Assembly (NCBI GenBank): GCA_963643505.1
Contig: CAVIKF010000019.1
Location: forward strand, 1-24,429
Reading direction: 5' to 3'
Length of the DNA stretch: 24,429 nt
Origin: CAVEFW01 sp963643505
GTDB lineage: Bacteria > Actinomycetota > Coriobacteriia > Coriobacteriales > Eggerthellaceae
Numbering within the stretch: position 1 is the stretch's first letter; the number at the start of each line of letters is the position of its first letter. Positions 14,263-22,049 of the stretch are shown here, piece by piece. The translations under genes were made by a program, and so were the position numbers. A model generated the notes under the pieces. The model made no database searches and was not told where the DNA came from. It worked only from the letters and a program-made list of their open reading frames with translations.

Positions 14263-15083
14263 GGTGCAGAAAGTGCACCCTGTTTTTGCTTTGCTCATCA
14301 ATATTTTTTGTTAATTAACTAGGTTCTTATGATTTGTTTCGGAGTGCACTTTCTGCACCTATAGTTTTTTTACCTCGGTTTCACCTTTATATTCAATGTT
14401 CTATTTCCCGACTTTGAATGGCGTTATCTGAGCTCTATTCTTAATAACATCGCTACACGGTGGTTTCCGGTGTATCTTGGGTGCACTTTCTGCACCCGTC
14501 TTGTCAGCTTACCGACATAAGACATTATTAGTTTTTGGATTGGTCGCTGTCTTTTACAAATTATGGTCAATCAACAAGAAGCTCTCGAAGTAAAAGATAG
14601 CAACAAGAAATTCGGGATATTTCAGGGACATCGGGAGAAGACCGAGGTGCAGAAAATGCACCATTGTCGATTTATCTTAGTTCGCAGTAATTTGATTCAT
14701 TATGGCTCAGGCTGTTGGGTAGGATACGAGTTGGTCCATATCAGGGATTGTTAGTATAGGAATAATAGACATAGCAAAGGCACTAGGTTAGATCCCGGCG
14801 CAACCCAAGACTTCGGCAATTGTGCGAACTACGATCATGACAGTGACCATGGCTGTGACCACAATCATGACGAAAGAATAGAGTTCAGATGGGTGAGCTT
14901 TGACAAAAATCCCTGTGACGAGAAGTCTTGTCAAAGCATGGAAGCATCGAGGTGTACGAGTTCAAGCGCATATCCGACGTCATTCGAATGCGTTTTCTGC
15001 ACTAAAGACGTAAATTAAAAGGAAATATAACAAGAAAAAGGGAAAAAACTTAGATCAGAGAACATGGGTGCAGAAAGTGCACC
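14263..15083. repeat. Six copies of a 17-bp dyad, GGTGCA-gaaag-TGCACC
   Basis: Copies: 14263-14279 (exact), 14343-14359 (reverse, one end base changed), 14480-14496 (reverse, exact), 14646-14662 (one change in the centre), 14989-15003 (degenerate), 15067-15083 (exact). The six-base arms are palindromic and the asymmetric centre GAAAG gives each copy a direction. Copies cover the whole region upstream of parA up to tcdA, as expected for parS-type sites bound by ParB or operators bound by the ribbon-helix-helix domain. Confidence 0.85.
14897..14937. repeat. 10-bp perfect inverted repeat
   Basis: GCTTTGACAA (14897-14906) and TTGTCAAAGC (14928-14937) are separated by 21 bases. There is no T-run after it, so a terminator role is not supported. 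A protein-binding or replication-related structure is possible. Confidence 0.6.
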
Positions 15084-15143
15084 CCTAGATAGAATCAAGG
15101 GAAACCAGTAAAATGACGTAACAAAAACGGGAGAAAGACAAAA

Positions 15144-15995
15144 GTGGACAAGCAATTCGAAAGAACTGGGCTCCTGATCGGAGAAGAAGGCATAAAAAAG
15201 CTCTCAAACGCAAGAGTTTGCGTATTTGGGATAGGCGGAGTAGGCGGATATGTGATCGAGGCGCTTGCAAGAGCGGGAGTCGGCGCACTCGATGTTGTAG
15301 ACAATGATGTAATAGACGAGACAAATCTAAACCGCCAAGTCTTGGCAACATGGGAAAAAATTGGAAAAAGCAAGGTTGAAGTTGCCGAGGAGCGTATTAA
15401 ATCAATTAACCCAAGCTGCAACGTAGCAAAACATGATTGTTTTTATCTTCCTGAGAACCGCAAAGAGTTCGATTTCAACTCATATGATTATGTTGTAGAT
15501 GCAGTAGACACGACAACAGCGAAGCTGGATATCATTGAAGCCTCGATCGCATGCAAAACACCGGTAATTAGCAGTATGGGGACGGGCAACAAGCTCGATC
15601 CAAGCCAGCTAAAAGTTGCTGACATAAGCAAGACCTCGGTGGATGGCTTGGCCAAGGTGATGCGCAAAGAGCTACGTAAGCGCGGCATAAATCATGTGAA
15701 ATGCGTTTTCTCAACAGAGCCATCAATCACTCCAGGGAAAAGGGAGCAAGCCGTTGAAGTCCAAGTGTTTGAAAGCAGCCAATTTGGTCGAAAGGTAGAC
15801 CAACCTGGTCAAAGAATGGAGCACACAGAGGAGAATATGGCGCGTTCAGGGGAATACATGGAACATCCCGAACAAGCAGAGCCGATGGCGCATGGACGTA
15901 AAAAGATAACTCCGGGATCGATTTCGTTTGTTCCGAGCGTTGCGGGGATGTTGATCGCGAGCGAGGTCGTCAGTGACCTTCTTGATACGATATAG
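15144..15995 (+). CDS. tcdA: tRNA threonylcarbamoyladenosine dehydratase (TcdA/CsdL, E1-like family)
   Basis: This 283-residue ThiF/MoeB/HesA-type enzyme is best matched to TcdA, which uses ATP to cyclise the t6A modification at position 37 of ANN-decoding tRNAs to ct6A. Seen: FERTGLLIGEEGIKKL at the start, nucleotide-binding GIGGVGG (29-35), DVVDNDVIDETNLNRQ (50-65), DAVDTTTAKLD (119-129), and the family end PGSISFVPSVAGM (257-269). Between STEPSITPGK and KKITPGSIS lies an insert of roughly 50 residues (200-253), hydrophilic and rich in Glu, Met, Gln and Gly with EHTEENM/EHPEQAE echoes, longer than usual. The start is GTG at 15144 with GGGAGAAAG upstream. It is a single gene; the next gene begins 328 bases on. 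Confidence 0.88.
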   Translation: MDKQFERTGLLIGEEGIKKLSNARVCVFGIGGVGGYVIEALARAGVGALDVVDNDVIDETNLNRQVLATWEKIGKSKVEVAEERIKSINPSCNVAKHDCFYLPENRKEFDFNSYDYVVDAVDTTTAKLDIIEASIACKTPVISSMGTGNKLDPSQLKVADISKTSVDGLAKVMRKELRKRGINHVKCVFSTEPSITPGKREQAVEVQVFESSQFGRKVDQPGQRMEHTEENMARSGEYMEHPEQAEPMAHGRKKITPGSISFVPSVAGMLIASEVVSDLLDTI

Positions 15996-16323
15996 TCGTC
16001 GAGAGACGAATGCGAGAGCGAAATCGAAAACGAGGGGCGAGAAAGGGCTCGAGTGCGAGAGATCGAGCGCAAAAAGGTGAGAAGGAGAGGCCCGCTTGAC
16101 AAGGTAAACTTGCTTACCAAGACGACCGCGACAACCACGACTACAACGACAACCACGACTACAACGACAACCACGACTACAAACAAAACGAACCCGCTTG
16201 CCAAGAGGAAGACAACCGCGACCGAGGCAGGCGCACCAACCGCGATTGAGGCGACCACTACGACCACTACGACAAACTCGCTTGCCAAAGCAACCGCGAC
16301 AAGAAAACTAGGGGGAAAGCAAC
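15996..16323. repeat. Intergenic low-complexity region with an 18-bp tandem repeat
   Basis: CGACAACCACGACTACAA occurs three times in perfect tandem (16129-16146, 16147-16164, 16165-16182). Around it, CTTGCCAAG-like and ACAACCGCGAC blocks recur near 16107, 16197 and 16280. The plus frame 16053-16340 translates to a poly-threonine string without a ribosome binding site and overlaps the next gene, so it is treated as non-coding. No promoter or terminator is evident. Confidence 0.75.
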
Positions 16324-17436
16324 ATGGCGTATCTAGGTGAAAAGATTCCAAAGCTGGGTTTCGGTCTGATGAGGCTTCCGAAAACCGAAGATGGCAAGAC
16401 CACTGACATAGAGCAGGTCAAACTCATGGTCGACGAGTTTCTCGAGGCAGGCGGGACCTATTTTGATACCGCCCGAGCCTACGGATCTTCCGAGGCGGAC
16501 ATCCGCCAAGCCCTCGTGGAGCGCTATCCGCGTGAGAGTTATCAACTCGCGACCAAGAACGCATGCTGGATGGGCGCACAGAGTGCCGAAGAGGCGCGTG
16601 AAATGTTTGACACGAGCCTTAAAGAGACCGGCGCCGGATATTTTGACTTCTACCTTATCCACAACATTGGAGGTCCCCGCACTGCCGTATTTGACAAATT
16701 CGAGATGTGGGATTTTGTCAAACAACTCAAGGCGGATGGAAAGGTGAAACATATCGGTCTTTCCGCGCATACGACTGCCGACGATCTCGACGCCGTGTTG
16801 AGCGCCCACCCCGAGATGGAGTTCGTTCAGCTCCAGGTAAACTATGCGGATTGGAACGACGGCAACGTCCAATCGCGTCGGTGCTTGGAGGTTTGCGCAA
16901 AGCACGGGCTCCCTGTCATCATTATGGAACCCGTCAAGGGAGGCACCCTTGCCAATCCGCCCCAACAGGTGGTCGACGTGCTCAAAAAGGCGGATCCTGA
17001 GGCGAGCGTCGTGAGCTGGGCGCTGCGTTTTTGTCTTGACGTTCCCAACATCATCACGGTATTGAGCGGCATGTCCTCGATCGACCAGATGAGGGAGAAC
17101 ATTACGACGTGGAAAGCACACGAGAAGCTCACCGAGGACCAACTTGCGACGCTCAAGCTTGCCCAAGAGAAGCTCGCGGAGCTAATCGAGGTCCCTTGTA
17201 CAAATTGCGGATATTGCACCAAAGGGTGCCCGGTCAATATGAACATACCAGGCATGATGGAGGTCATCAACCTGACGGCATTGTACGGAGCTGAGCGCGG
17301 CAAGGGCAAATACGGGTGGGCATGCCAAGGTGTGAAGGCGGGGGAGTGCATCCAATGTGGTTGTTGCGAGGCAGTTTGTCCCCAGGGCATTCCTATCATC
17401 AGCAAACTCGAAAAGGCCTCTGAGTTGTTTGATTAG
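16324..17436 (+). CDS. Aldo/keto reductase with C-terminal 2x[4Fe-4S] ferredoxin domain
   Basis: This 370-residue protein is a TIM-barrel NAD(P)H-dependent oxidoreductase. The aldo/keto reductase tetrad is visible as Asp48 (YFDTARAYG), Tyr53, Lys78 (ATKNA) and His113 (YLIHN). The C-terminus has two four-cysteine clusters, Cys292/295/298/302 (CTNCGYCTKGC) and Cys342/345/348/352 (CIQCGCCEAVC), fitting two [4Fe-4S] centres. The ferredoxin-tailed subfamily is common in anaerobes; its physiological substrates are mostly unknown. It is cytoplasmic. The start is ATG at 16324, with GGGGG about seven bases before. It is transcribed alone; 422 bases separate it from cas9. Confidence 0.92.
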   Translation: MAYLGEKIPKLGFGLMRLPKTEDGKTTDIEQVKLMVDEFLEAGGTYFDTARAYGSSEADIRQALVERYPRESYQLATKNACWMGAQSAEEAREMFDTSLKETGAGYFDFYLIHNIGGPRTAVFDKFEMWDFVKQLKADGKVKHIGLSAHTTADDLDAVLSAHPEMEFVQLQVNYADWNDGNVQSRRCLEVCAKHGLPVIIMEPVKGGTLANPPQQVVDVLKKADPEASVVSWALRFCLDVPNIITVLSGMSSIDQMRENITTWKAHEKLTEDQLATLKLAQEKLAELIEVPCTNCGYCTKGCPVNMNIPGMMEVINLTALYGAERGKGKYGWACQGVKAGECIQCGCCEAVCPQGIPIISKLEKASELFD

Positions 17437-17686
17437 AAGCTATTTGTATTAATTTGCGCTCATTTTGATCTGCGACTCTTAGCGGGGTATGCACAACATA
17501 TGGGGTGGAACAGTAACCGCCTGTGGGTGGGATGTCCAAATCTATACCCAGCCTCACCCATAAACTCAATATAGAGTGAAAGCATGCTGATTTTTCACAT
17601 TGAGGGGATCATCAAGAGGGCAAATTACACATGCGCTCGGCCGCTGTCTTTTAATGATTGTTTTCCGCAATGGAAGTCGGCTAAGA
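17437..17686. other. Intergenic region between the reductase and the tracrRNA
   Basis: About 250 bases without a supported gene. A weak inverted repeat, TGGGTG/CACCCA, lies near 17524-17563 with no T-run. The frame 17584-17814 runs antisense through the tracrRNA and is not called. The cas9 promoter should lie here or within the tracrRNA region, but no convincing box was seen. Confidence 0.4.
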
Positions 17687-17714
17687 TTGAAAAAGCCCCG
17701 ATAACGAGGCTTTT
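17687..17714 (-). terminator. tracrRNA terminator
   Basis: Minus-strand AAAAGCCTCG-TTAT-CGGGGCTTTTTC (17714-17689), a stem with a T-run. The symmetrical A-run could also stop plus-strand transcription coming from the reductase gene. Confidence 0.8.
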
Positions 17715-17822
17715 GCGAATCAAATTACCCCCTACGGGGCGCCCCGAAGGGCAGTTTTTGGATCCCAGAATGACTGGGCCGTATTTTGACTCGCAGTGTC
17801 GATCCGACCGGTAATCGGTGAC
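17687..17822 (-). ncRNA. tracrRNA of the type II-A CRISPR system
   Basis: The minus strand from about 17816 reads GATTACCGGTC then GGATCGACACTGCG, which is the complement of the array repeat with few changes. It continues with GAGT (the bulge) and CAAAAUAC, which pairs with the GUUUUG start of the repeat. This gives the lower stem, bulge and upper stem known from Cas9 guide duplexes. Downstream come a nexus-like hairpin (GGCCCAG/CUGGGAUCC, about 17780-17760), GCCC-UUCG-GGGC and CCCC-GUA-GGGG hairpins (about 17753-17727), and a terminator. The RNA is about 135 nt. It directs RNase III processing of pre-crRNA and loads Cas9. It is divergent from cas9. Confidence 0.88.
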
Positions 17823-17828
17823 AGGCTC

Positions 17829-17856
17829 ACCATACCACGCATGAAAGGGTTGTGCA
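17829..17856 (-). promoter_or_regulatory. Possible tracrRNA promoter overlapping the cas9 start region
   Basis: Minus-strand TGCACA (17856-17851), 16 bases, then TATGGT (17834-17829) would start the tracrRNA near 17822. The boxes are imperfect. It lies directly over the cas9 ribosome binding site region, so the two divergent units may influence each other. Confidence 0.4.
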
Positions 17857-17858
17857 GC

Positions 17859-20800
17859 ATGAATCTGAGGAACTTCAAAGGAAACTACAACATTGGCTTG
17901 GACTTAGGCACCAATTCGGTCGGTTGGTCCGTGGTTGATGACGCAGGTCAGCTGCTTCATTTTAAGAAACAGCCAACTTGGGGTAGCCGCTTGTTCGATG
18001 CTGCAAACACTGCGGCGGCGGCGCGTGCGCCACGTAGCCAGCGCAGGCGTTATATCCGTAGACGCTGGCGTCTCGATCTGCTCCAGGATTTTTTCCGGGA
18101 TGAGATGCAGGGCGTCGACCCCGACTTCTTCATGCGCCTTAACCAATCACGTCTTCTTAAAGAGGACCGTGAAGGGGGCCATGCTGACCACCATTGGCCA
18201 ATATTTAACGGATCCGATTTCACCGAGCCGGATTATTACGAACAGTTTCCGACCATCTATCATCTGCGTAAGTTCTTGATGGAGACTGACGAAAAGGCGG
18301 ATTTACGTCTTGTGTATCTGGCGATGCATAACATCGTGAAGCACAGGGGCAACTTTCTACGTGAGGGGCAGCTTAAGGCGGAAAATGCCAAGCCCGATGA
18401 AGCGGTGATGGCCTTTGCTGATGCTCTTAAGGTGTGGTGCGAAAAACAAGGATACGACGAGCCGTCGATTAATCGGAAGGATTTTCTTACGGCGCTTGAC
18501 GAGAAAAACTTGTCAAGGTCTGCAATTGCCGACCTGCTTTTCGAGGCAATTAAGGTTGAGGCTGGCGAGCCTGCCGAGAGTAAGAAATGTAGGAAGGCCT
18601 TTGCAAAGGCGATGGTTGGCCTCAACGTTGAATTCAAGGATATCTTCGGTGACTACAGTGCCGAGAAAACCAAGGGCTATCTTTCGAAAGAGGATGACGC
18701 GGAGGTTATTCGTGGCGGCCTCGAAAGCGACGATGCGTTTTTGTTCGATGCGCTGAGCGGCGTCTATTCCGCCTTTGTGCTCCAAGGCATTCTGGCTTAT
18801 GCGCCGGGTGAAACCATTTCGACGAACATGATCGTCAAGTACAAGCAATATGGCGAGGACTTGAGCACCCTCAAGAGCCTCGTCCGTGACTACAAAGATA
18901 AAAGCGATTACGACGGGTTCTTTCGCGGGCCCGTGTACGAGACGAACAAGAAGAGGTACGACAAGGCGCGCTCGAAGGGCTATACAGCCTACAACCTGGG
19001 GAAAACCTCATATGATGACTTTGCCAAAGAGGTAAAGAAGTTCTTCGCGGGAACGGGCGTGGAAGAGGATGAGCGCTATATGGTGATGCTTGAAGCATTC
19101 GGGCAGCAGCGTTTCCTGCGTCGCCTGAAAACCAGTGACAACGGCAGCATCCCGCACCAGTTGCACCTTGAAGAGCTTCAGACAATTATCAAGAACCAAG
19201 GGCGTTTCTACCCGTTCTTGAAAGAGAACGCCTCTAAGCTTGAAAGCCTTGTCACGTTCCGTATTCCTTACTACGTTGGACCCTTGAGCGGCGCTAATGC
19301 TGCAAAAGATCAACATGGCGAAAATCGCTTCCAATGGTCTGAACGAAAGCCTGGTATGGAGAACGTCACCATTACCCCTTGGAACTGGGAAGAGGTAATC
19401 GATAAGAATGTGAGCGCTGAGAAATTCATCCGCCGCATGACCGGCATGTGCACTTATCTTCAGGGCGAAGACGTGCTTCCGCGCAATTCGTTGCTGTATG
19501 AAGAATACTGCCTTCGTAACGAATTGAACGGCGTGCGCTACGCTGATTCAGATGGTGACCGCCCGCATCGATTTGATGCATCACAATGTGCAGGAATAGT
19601 CGAAGATTTAGGATATCGCGGCTCGCTAACGTATAAGAAAATTGAGGATTGGCTGGTTCAGCAGGGCGAAGCTGTACATCCACACGTTGAGGGTGGCCAA
19701 GGGGCAAGTGGGCTTGAGTCAAAGCTCGCAGCGCATATCTTTTTTGCTAAGGACATTTTCGGTGTTGAGAAACTTGACCGAGCCGACTATCCCATGATTG
19801 AGGAAATCATACTTTGGAATACGCTGTTCGAGGATCGCGCCATTTTGAAGGAGAGGCTCGAGCAGAAGTATGGCGCAATGGGTGAAGGCCGCCTAGATAG
19901 TACCCAGATTATAAAGATTTGCAAAAAGCGTTTTGCGGGCTGGGGGCGCTTGTCCCGCAAATTTCTTGACGGAATGACTGTTAGAACCGAAGCCGGTCTT
20001 AAAACAGTGATGGATGTCCTTCGGGAAGGTGACCCGAATTCCGATAACCGCCGTGGTCGCATGATGGTACTCATGGAAGTTCTTCGCGACGAGCAGCTTG
20101 GCTTTCAGCAGAAGATCGATGATTTCAACCAGCGCTATTATGCCGAAAAGGGTTCAGCGCTTGCGGTGAATGACTTGCCGGGGTCGCCCGCTTTGCGCAG
20201 GAGTTTGAACCAAGCGATGAAGATCGTTGATGAAATCGTTGGGATTGTAGGCCATGGACCTGCAAACATTTTCATTGAGGTTACTCGTGATGACGATAGG
20301 AAGAAAAGAGGCTCGCGAACCAAGCGTCGTTCTGAGCAGCTGTTGGAATCAACGAAGAAGTTTAAGGAAGAATATGGCGCCTTGTTTAGCACGACCGTGA
20401 TGTCGGAATTGAAAGAGAACGCAGCAAACCTCGATGATGAGGCTTTGTACCTGTATTTCGCCCAACATGGTAAATGTCTCTATTCTGGTAAGCCTATTAG
20501 CTTGGCGCAATTGCTTGCCGGTAGTGGCGATTACGAGGTTGATCACATCATTCCGCGCGCTTATATCAAGGACGATAGCCTTGAGAATAAAGCGCTCGTA
20601 TATCGAGAAGAAAACCAGCGCAAGGTTGATGATTTGCTGCTTGATATATCGATTAGGCAACGGATGTCAACTACCTGGAAGGCGTTGCATGAAGTTGGAC
20701 TGATTGGTGATAAGAAGTACAACAATTTAAAACGTTCAGCTATTGATGAAAAGGCTATGCGTGGATTTATTGCGCGTCAGTTGGTTGAGACGAGCCAGGT

Positions 20801-22049
20801 TGTCAAACTCATGCAGTCGTTGCTTAGCGCACGATATGCCGATGATGCGACTAAGATCGTGCCGGTGAAGGCATCGATCTCGCATGGCTTGCGTAACGAT
20901 TTGAATCTGGCGAAATGCCGTGAGGCAAACGATTTTCACCATGCGCACGATGCGTATCTGGCATGCCGCGCAGGCTTGTTTATCCAGCAGTTTTATCCGA
21001 AGATTTACGATGACCCCAGAAGCTATAATTATGTTATGAGCAATCTTATCCGCAAACGTGCCGAAGAGCTTGCGCAAGGGAAGTCGACAATTGAAGCTCA
21101 AAAGCTCCCGAACTGGTCGGGAATGATCGTTGGAAGTTTTCAACGCCCCAAACTTGACAAGATCACAGGGGAGATTTGGGATGCGGACGCTGAAGCGGAA
21201 GGCATTAGGAAAGCATTGAATTGCCGACAGTGCTACATCACGCGTATGCCTTACGAAGATTCGGGTGCTTTCTGGGATGCAAATCCGCTTTCTCCTCGTG
21301 ACCCGAAGAAGGGCGAGAAGCTTGCGCTTCCGCTGAAGAAGGGGCTTAAACCCTCCGTTTATGGCGGATATTCAAGCGAGCAATTTGCGTATTTCTTCAT
21401 TTACGAGGCAAAAGACAAGAAAGACAAGACGGTGTTCCGATTCGCTCAGATGCCCGTATGGCTTGCTTCGGGCGTGGCGAAGGATGAGTCGAATCTTGAG
21501 CAATATGCGCGCGAGCTTGCTTCTGGTGAGGGAATCGAGTTCGTTCGCGTTGCACGTGCGAAAGTACTGAAGCGCCAGTTGATAGAGATAGATGGGGAAA
21601 GGTTTGTCATTACAGGTAAGAGCGAAATGCGTAATGGTACAGAAATAGCCTTTTCCATAAATGAATGTGCACTATTTAATTACCTGGCCTCAGATTGTAA
21701 GAATCATCGTTCGTCGGATTTAGCTTCTGCTTCAGATGTTGAGTCGACTGTGGCGAAATACGGCGTTAATTATTCATCCAGGCTTTTTAGACAGATTAAG
21801 TTTGATGACTTGAGGAAGCATTTGGTCGACCTAGACGATGAAAAGAAGATCGCCGTTCTTCTTCGTATTGTCTCGTTGATTAATGGTGCTACAAATATGA
21901 CAGATCTTTCGTTGGTCGGTGGCGTTTCTCATGCGGGTTGCATGAAACCAAACTTCTCATCGTTGATTAATGACCCCAAGACCGACTTCTTTATTATCGA
22001 TCAATCGGTGACGGGCATGTTTGAGAGGAAGACTCGTGTCGGGCTTTAG
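17859..22049 (+). CDS. cas9: CRISPR-associated endonuclease Cas9 (type II-A)
   Basis: This 1,396-residue RNA-guided DNA endonuclease appears complete. RuvC-I holds Asp15 (IGLDLGTNSVGW), the arginine-rich bridge helix spans about 55-73 (ARAPRSQRRRYIRRRWRL), RuvC-II holds Glu807 (FIEVTRDDD), HNH has YEVDHIIPRAY with His896 and the ENKALV Asn further on, and RuvC-III has HHAHDAY with His1028 and Asp1031. All catalytic residues are present, so both strands should be cut. The C-terminal 300 residues form the PAM-reading part, whose specificity cannot be read by eye. ATG at 17859 is chosen: AAAGGG nine bases before, and MNLRNFKGNYNIGLDLG matches the family. Upstream GTG 17796 and ATG 17841 would run into the tracrRNA unit. 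Confidence 0.97.
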   Translation: MNLRNFKGNYNIGLDLGTNSVGWSVVDDAGQLLHFKKQPTWGSRLFDAANTAAAARAPRSQRRRYIRRRWRLDLLQDFFRDEMQGVDPDFFMRLNQSRLLKEDREGGHADHHWPIFNGSDFTEPDYYEQFPTIYHLRKFLMETDEKADLRLVYLAMHNIVKHRGNFLREGQLKAENAKPDEAVMAFADALKVWCEKQGYDEPSINRKDFLTALDEKNLSRSAIADLLFEAIKVEAGEPAESKKCRKAFAKAMVGLNVEFKDIFGDYSAEKTKGYLSKEDDAEVIRGGLESDDAFLFDALSGVYSAFVLQGILAYAPGETISTNMIVKYKQYGEDLSTLKSLVRDYKDKSDYDGFFRGPVYETNKKRYDKARSKGYTAYNLGKTSYDDFAKEVKKFFAGTGVEEDERYMVMLEAFGQQRFLRRLKTSDNGSIPHQLHLEELQTIIKNQGRFYPFLKENASKLESLVTFRIPYYVGPLSGANAAKDQHGENRFQWSERKPGMENVTITPWNWEEVIDKNVSAEKFIRRMTGMCTYLQGEDVLPRNSLLYEEYCLRNELNGVRYADSDGDRPHRFDASQCAGIVEDLGYRGSLTYKKIEDWLVQQGEAVHPHVEGGQGASGLESKLAAHIFFAKDIFGVEKLDRADYPMIEEIILWNTLFEDRAILKERLEQKYGAMGEGRLDSTQIIKICKKRFAGWGRLSRKFLDGMTVRTEAGLKTVMDVLREGDPNSDNRRGRMMVLMEVLRDEQLGFQQKIDDFNQRYYAEKGSALAVNDLPGSPALRRSLNQAMKIVDEIVGIVGHGPANIFIEVTRDDDRKKRGSRTKRRSEQLLESTKKFKEEYGALFSTTVMSELKENAANLDDEALYLYFAQHGKCLYSGKPISLAQLLAGSGDYEVDHIIPRAYIKDDSLENKALVYREENQRKVDDLLLDISIRQRMSTTWKALHEVGLIGDKKYNNLKRSAIDEKAMRGFIARQLVETSQVVKLMQSLLSARYADDATKIVPVKASISHGLRNDLNLAKCREANDFHHAHDAYLACRAGLFIQQFYPKIYDDPRSYNYVMSNLIRKRAEELAQGKSTIEAQKLPNWSGMIVGSFQRPKLDKITGEIWDADAEAEGIRKALNCRQCYITRMPYEDSGAFWDANPLSPRDPKKGEKLALPLKKGLKPSVYGGYSSEQFAYFFIYEAKDKKDKTVFRFAQMPVWLASGVAKDESNLEQYARELASGEGIEFVRVARAKVLKRQLIEIDGERFVITGKSEMRNGTEIAFSINECALFNYLASDCKNHRSSDLASASDVESTVAKYGVNYSSRLFRQIKFDDLRKHLVDLDDEKKIAVLLRIVSLINGATNMTDLSLVGGVSHAGCMKPNFSSLINDPKTDFFIIDQSVTGMFERKTRVGL

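Larger units (their letters stand above)
14221..15143. other. Long non-coding region with dyads (candidate centromere/origin region)
   Basis: These 923 bases are AT-rich and carry no gene I can support. The contents are an 8-bp hairpin in the parA leader (14224-14254), six copies of a 17-bp dyad spread from 14263 to 15083, a 10-bp perfect inverted repeat (14897-14937), and a patch of TGAC/ATCATGAC repeats around 14836-14872. A reading frame at 14563-14754 lacks a ribosome binding site and contains one of the dyads, so it is not called. Confidence 0.6.

Noticed and set aside
14563..14754. 63-residue plus-strand frame in the dyad region
   Set aside because: No ribosome binding site or recognisable domain, and one 17-bp dyad lies inside it.
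10086..15143. Integrated plasmid or integrative element with attachment sites
   Set aside because: No integrase, relaxase or flanking direct duplication of att type was seen, so integration is not claimed, only the replicon-like module.
16053..16340. Threonine-rich plus-strand frame, and a valine-rich minus-strand frame at 15809-16351
   Set aside because: Both are products of the 18-bp repeat; neither has a ribosome binding site, and both overlap real genes.
17437..17590. tRNA gene or riboswitch before the CRISPR locus
   Set aside because: No cloverleaf, CCA end or known aptamer core could be found in the stretch.
17584..17814. 76-residue plus-strand frame before cas9
   Set aside because: It lies antisense across the tracrRNA hairpins and anti-repeat, which explain the sequence better.
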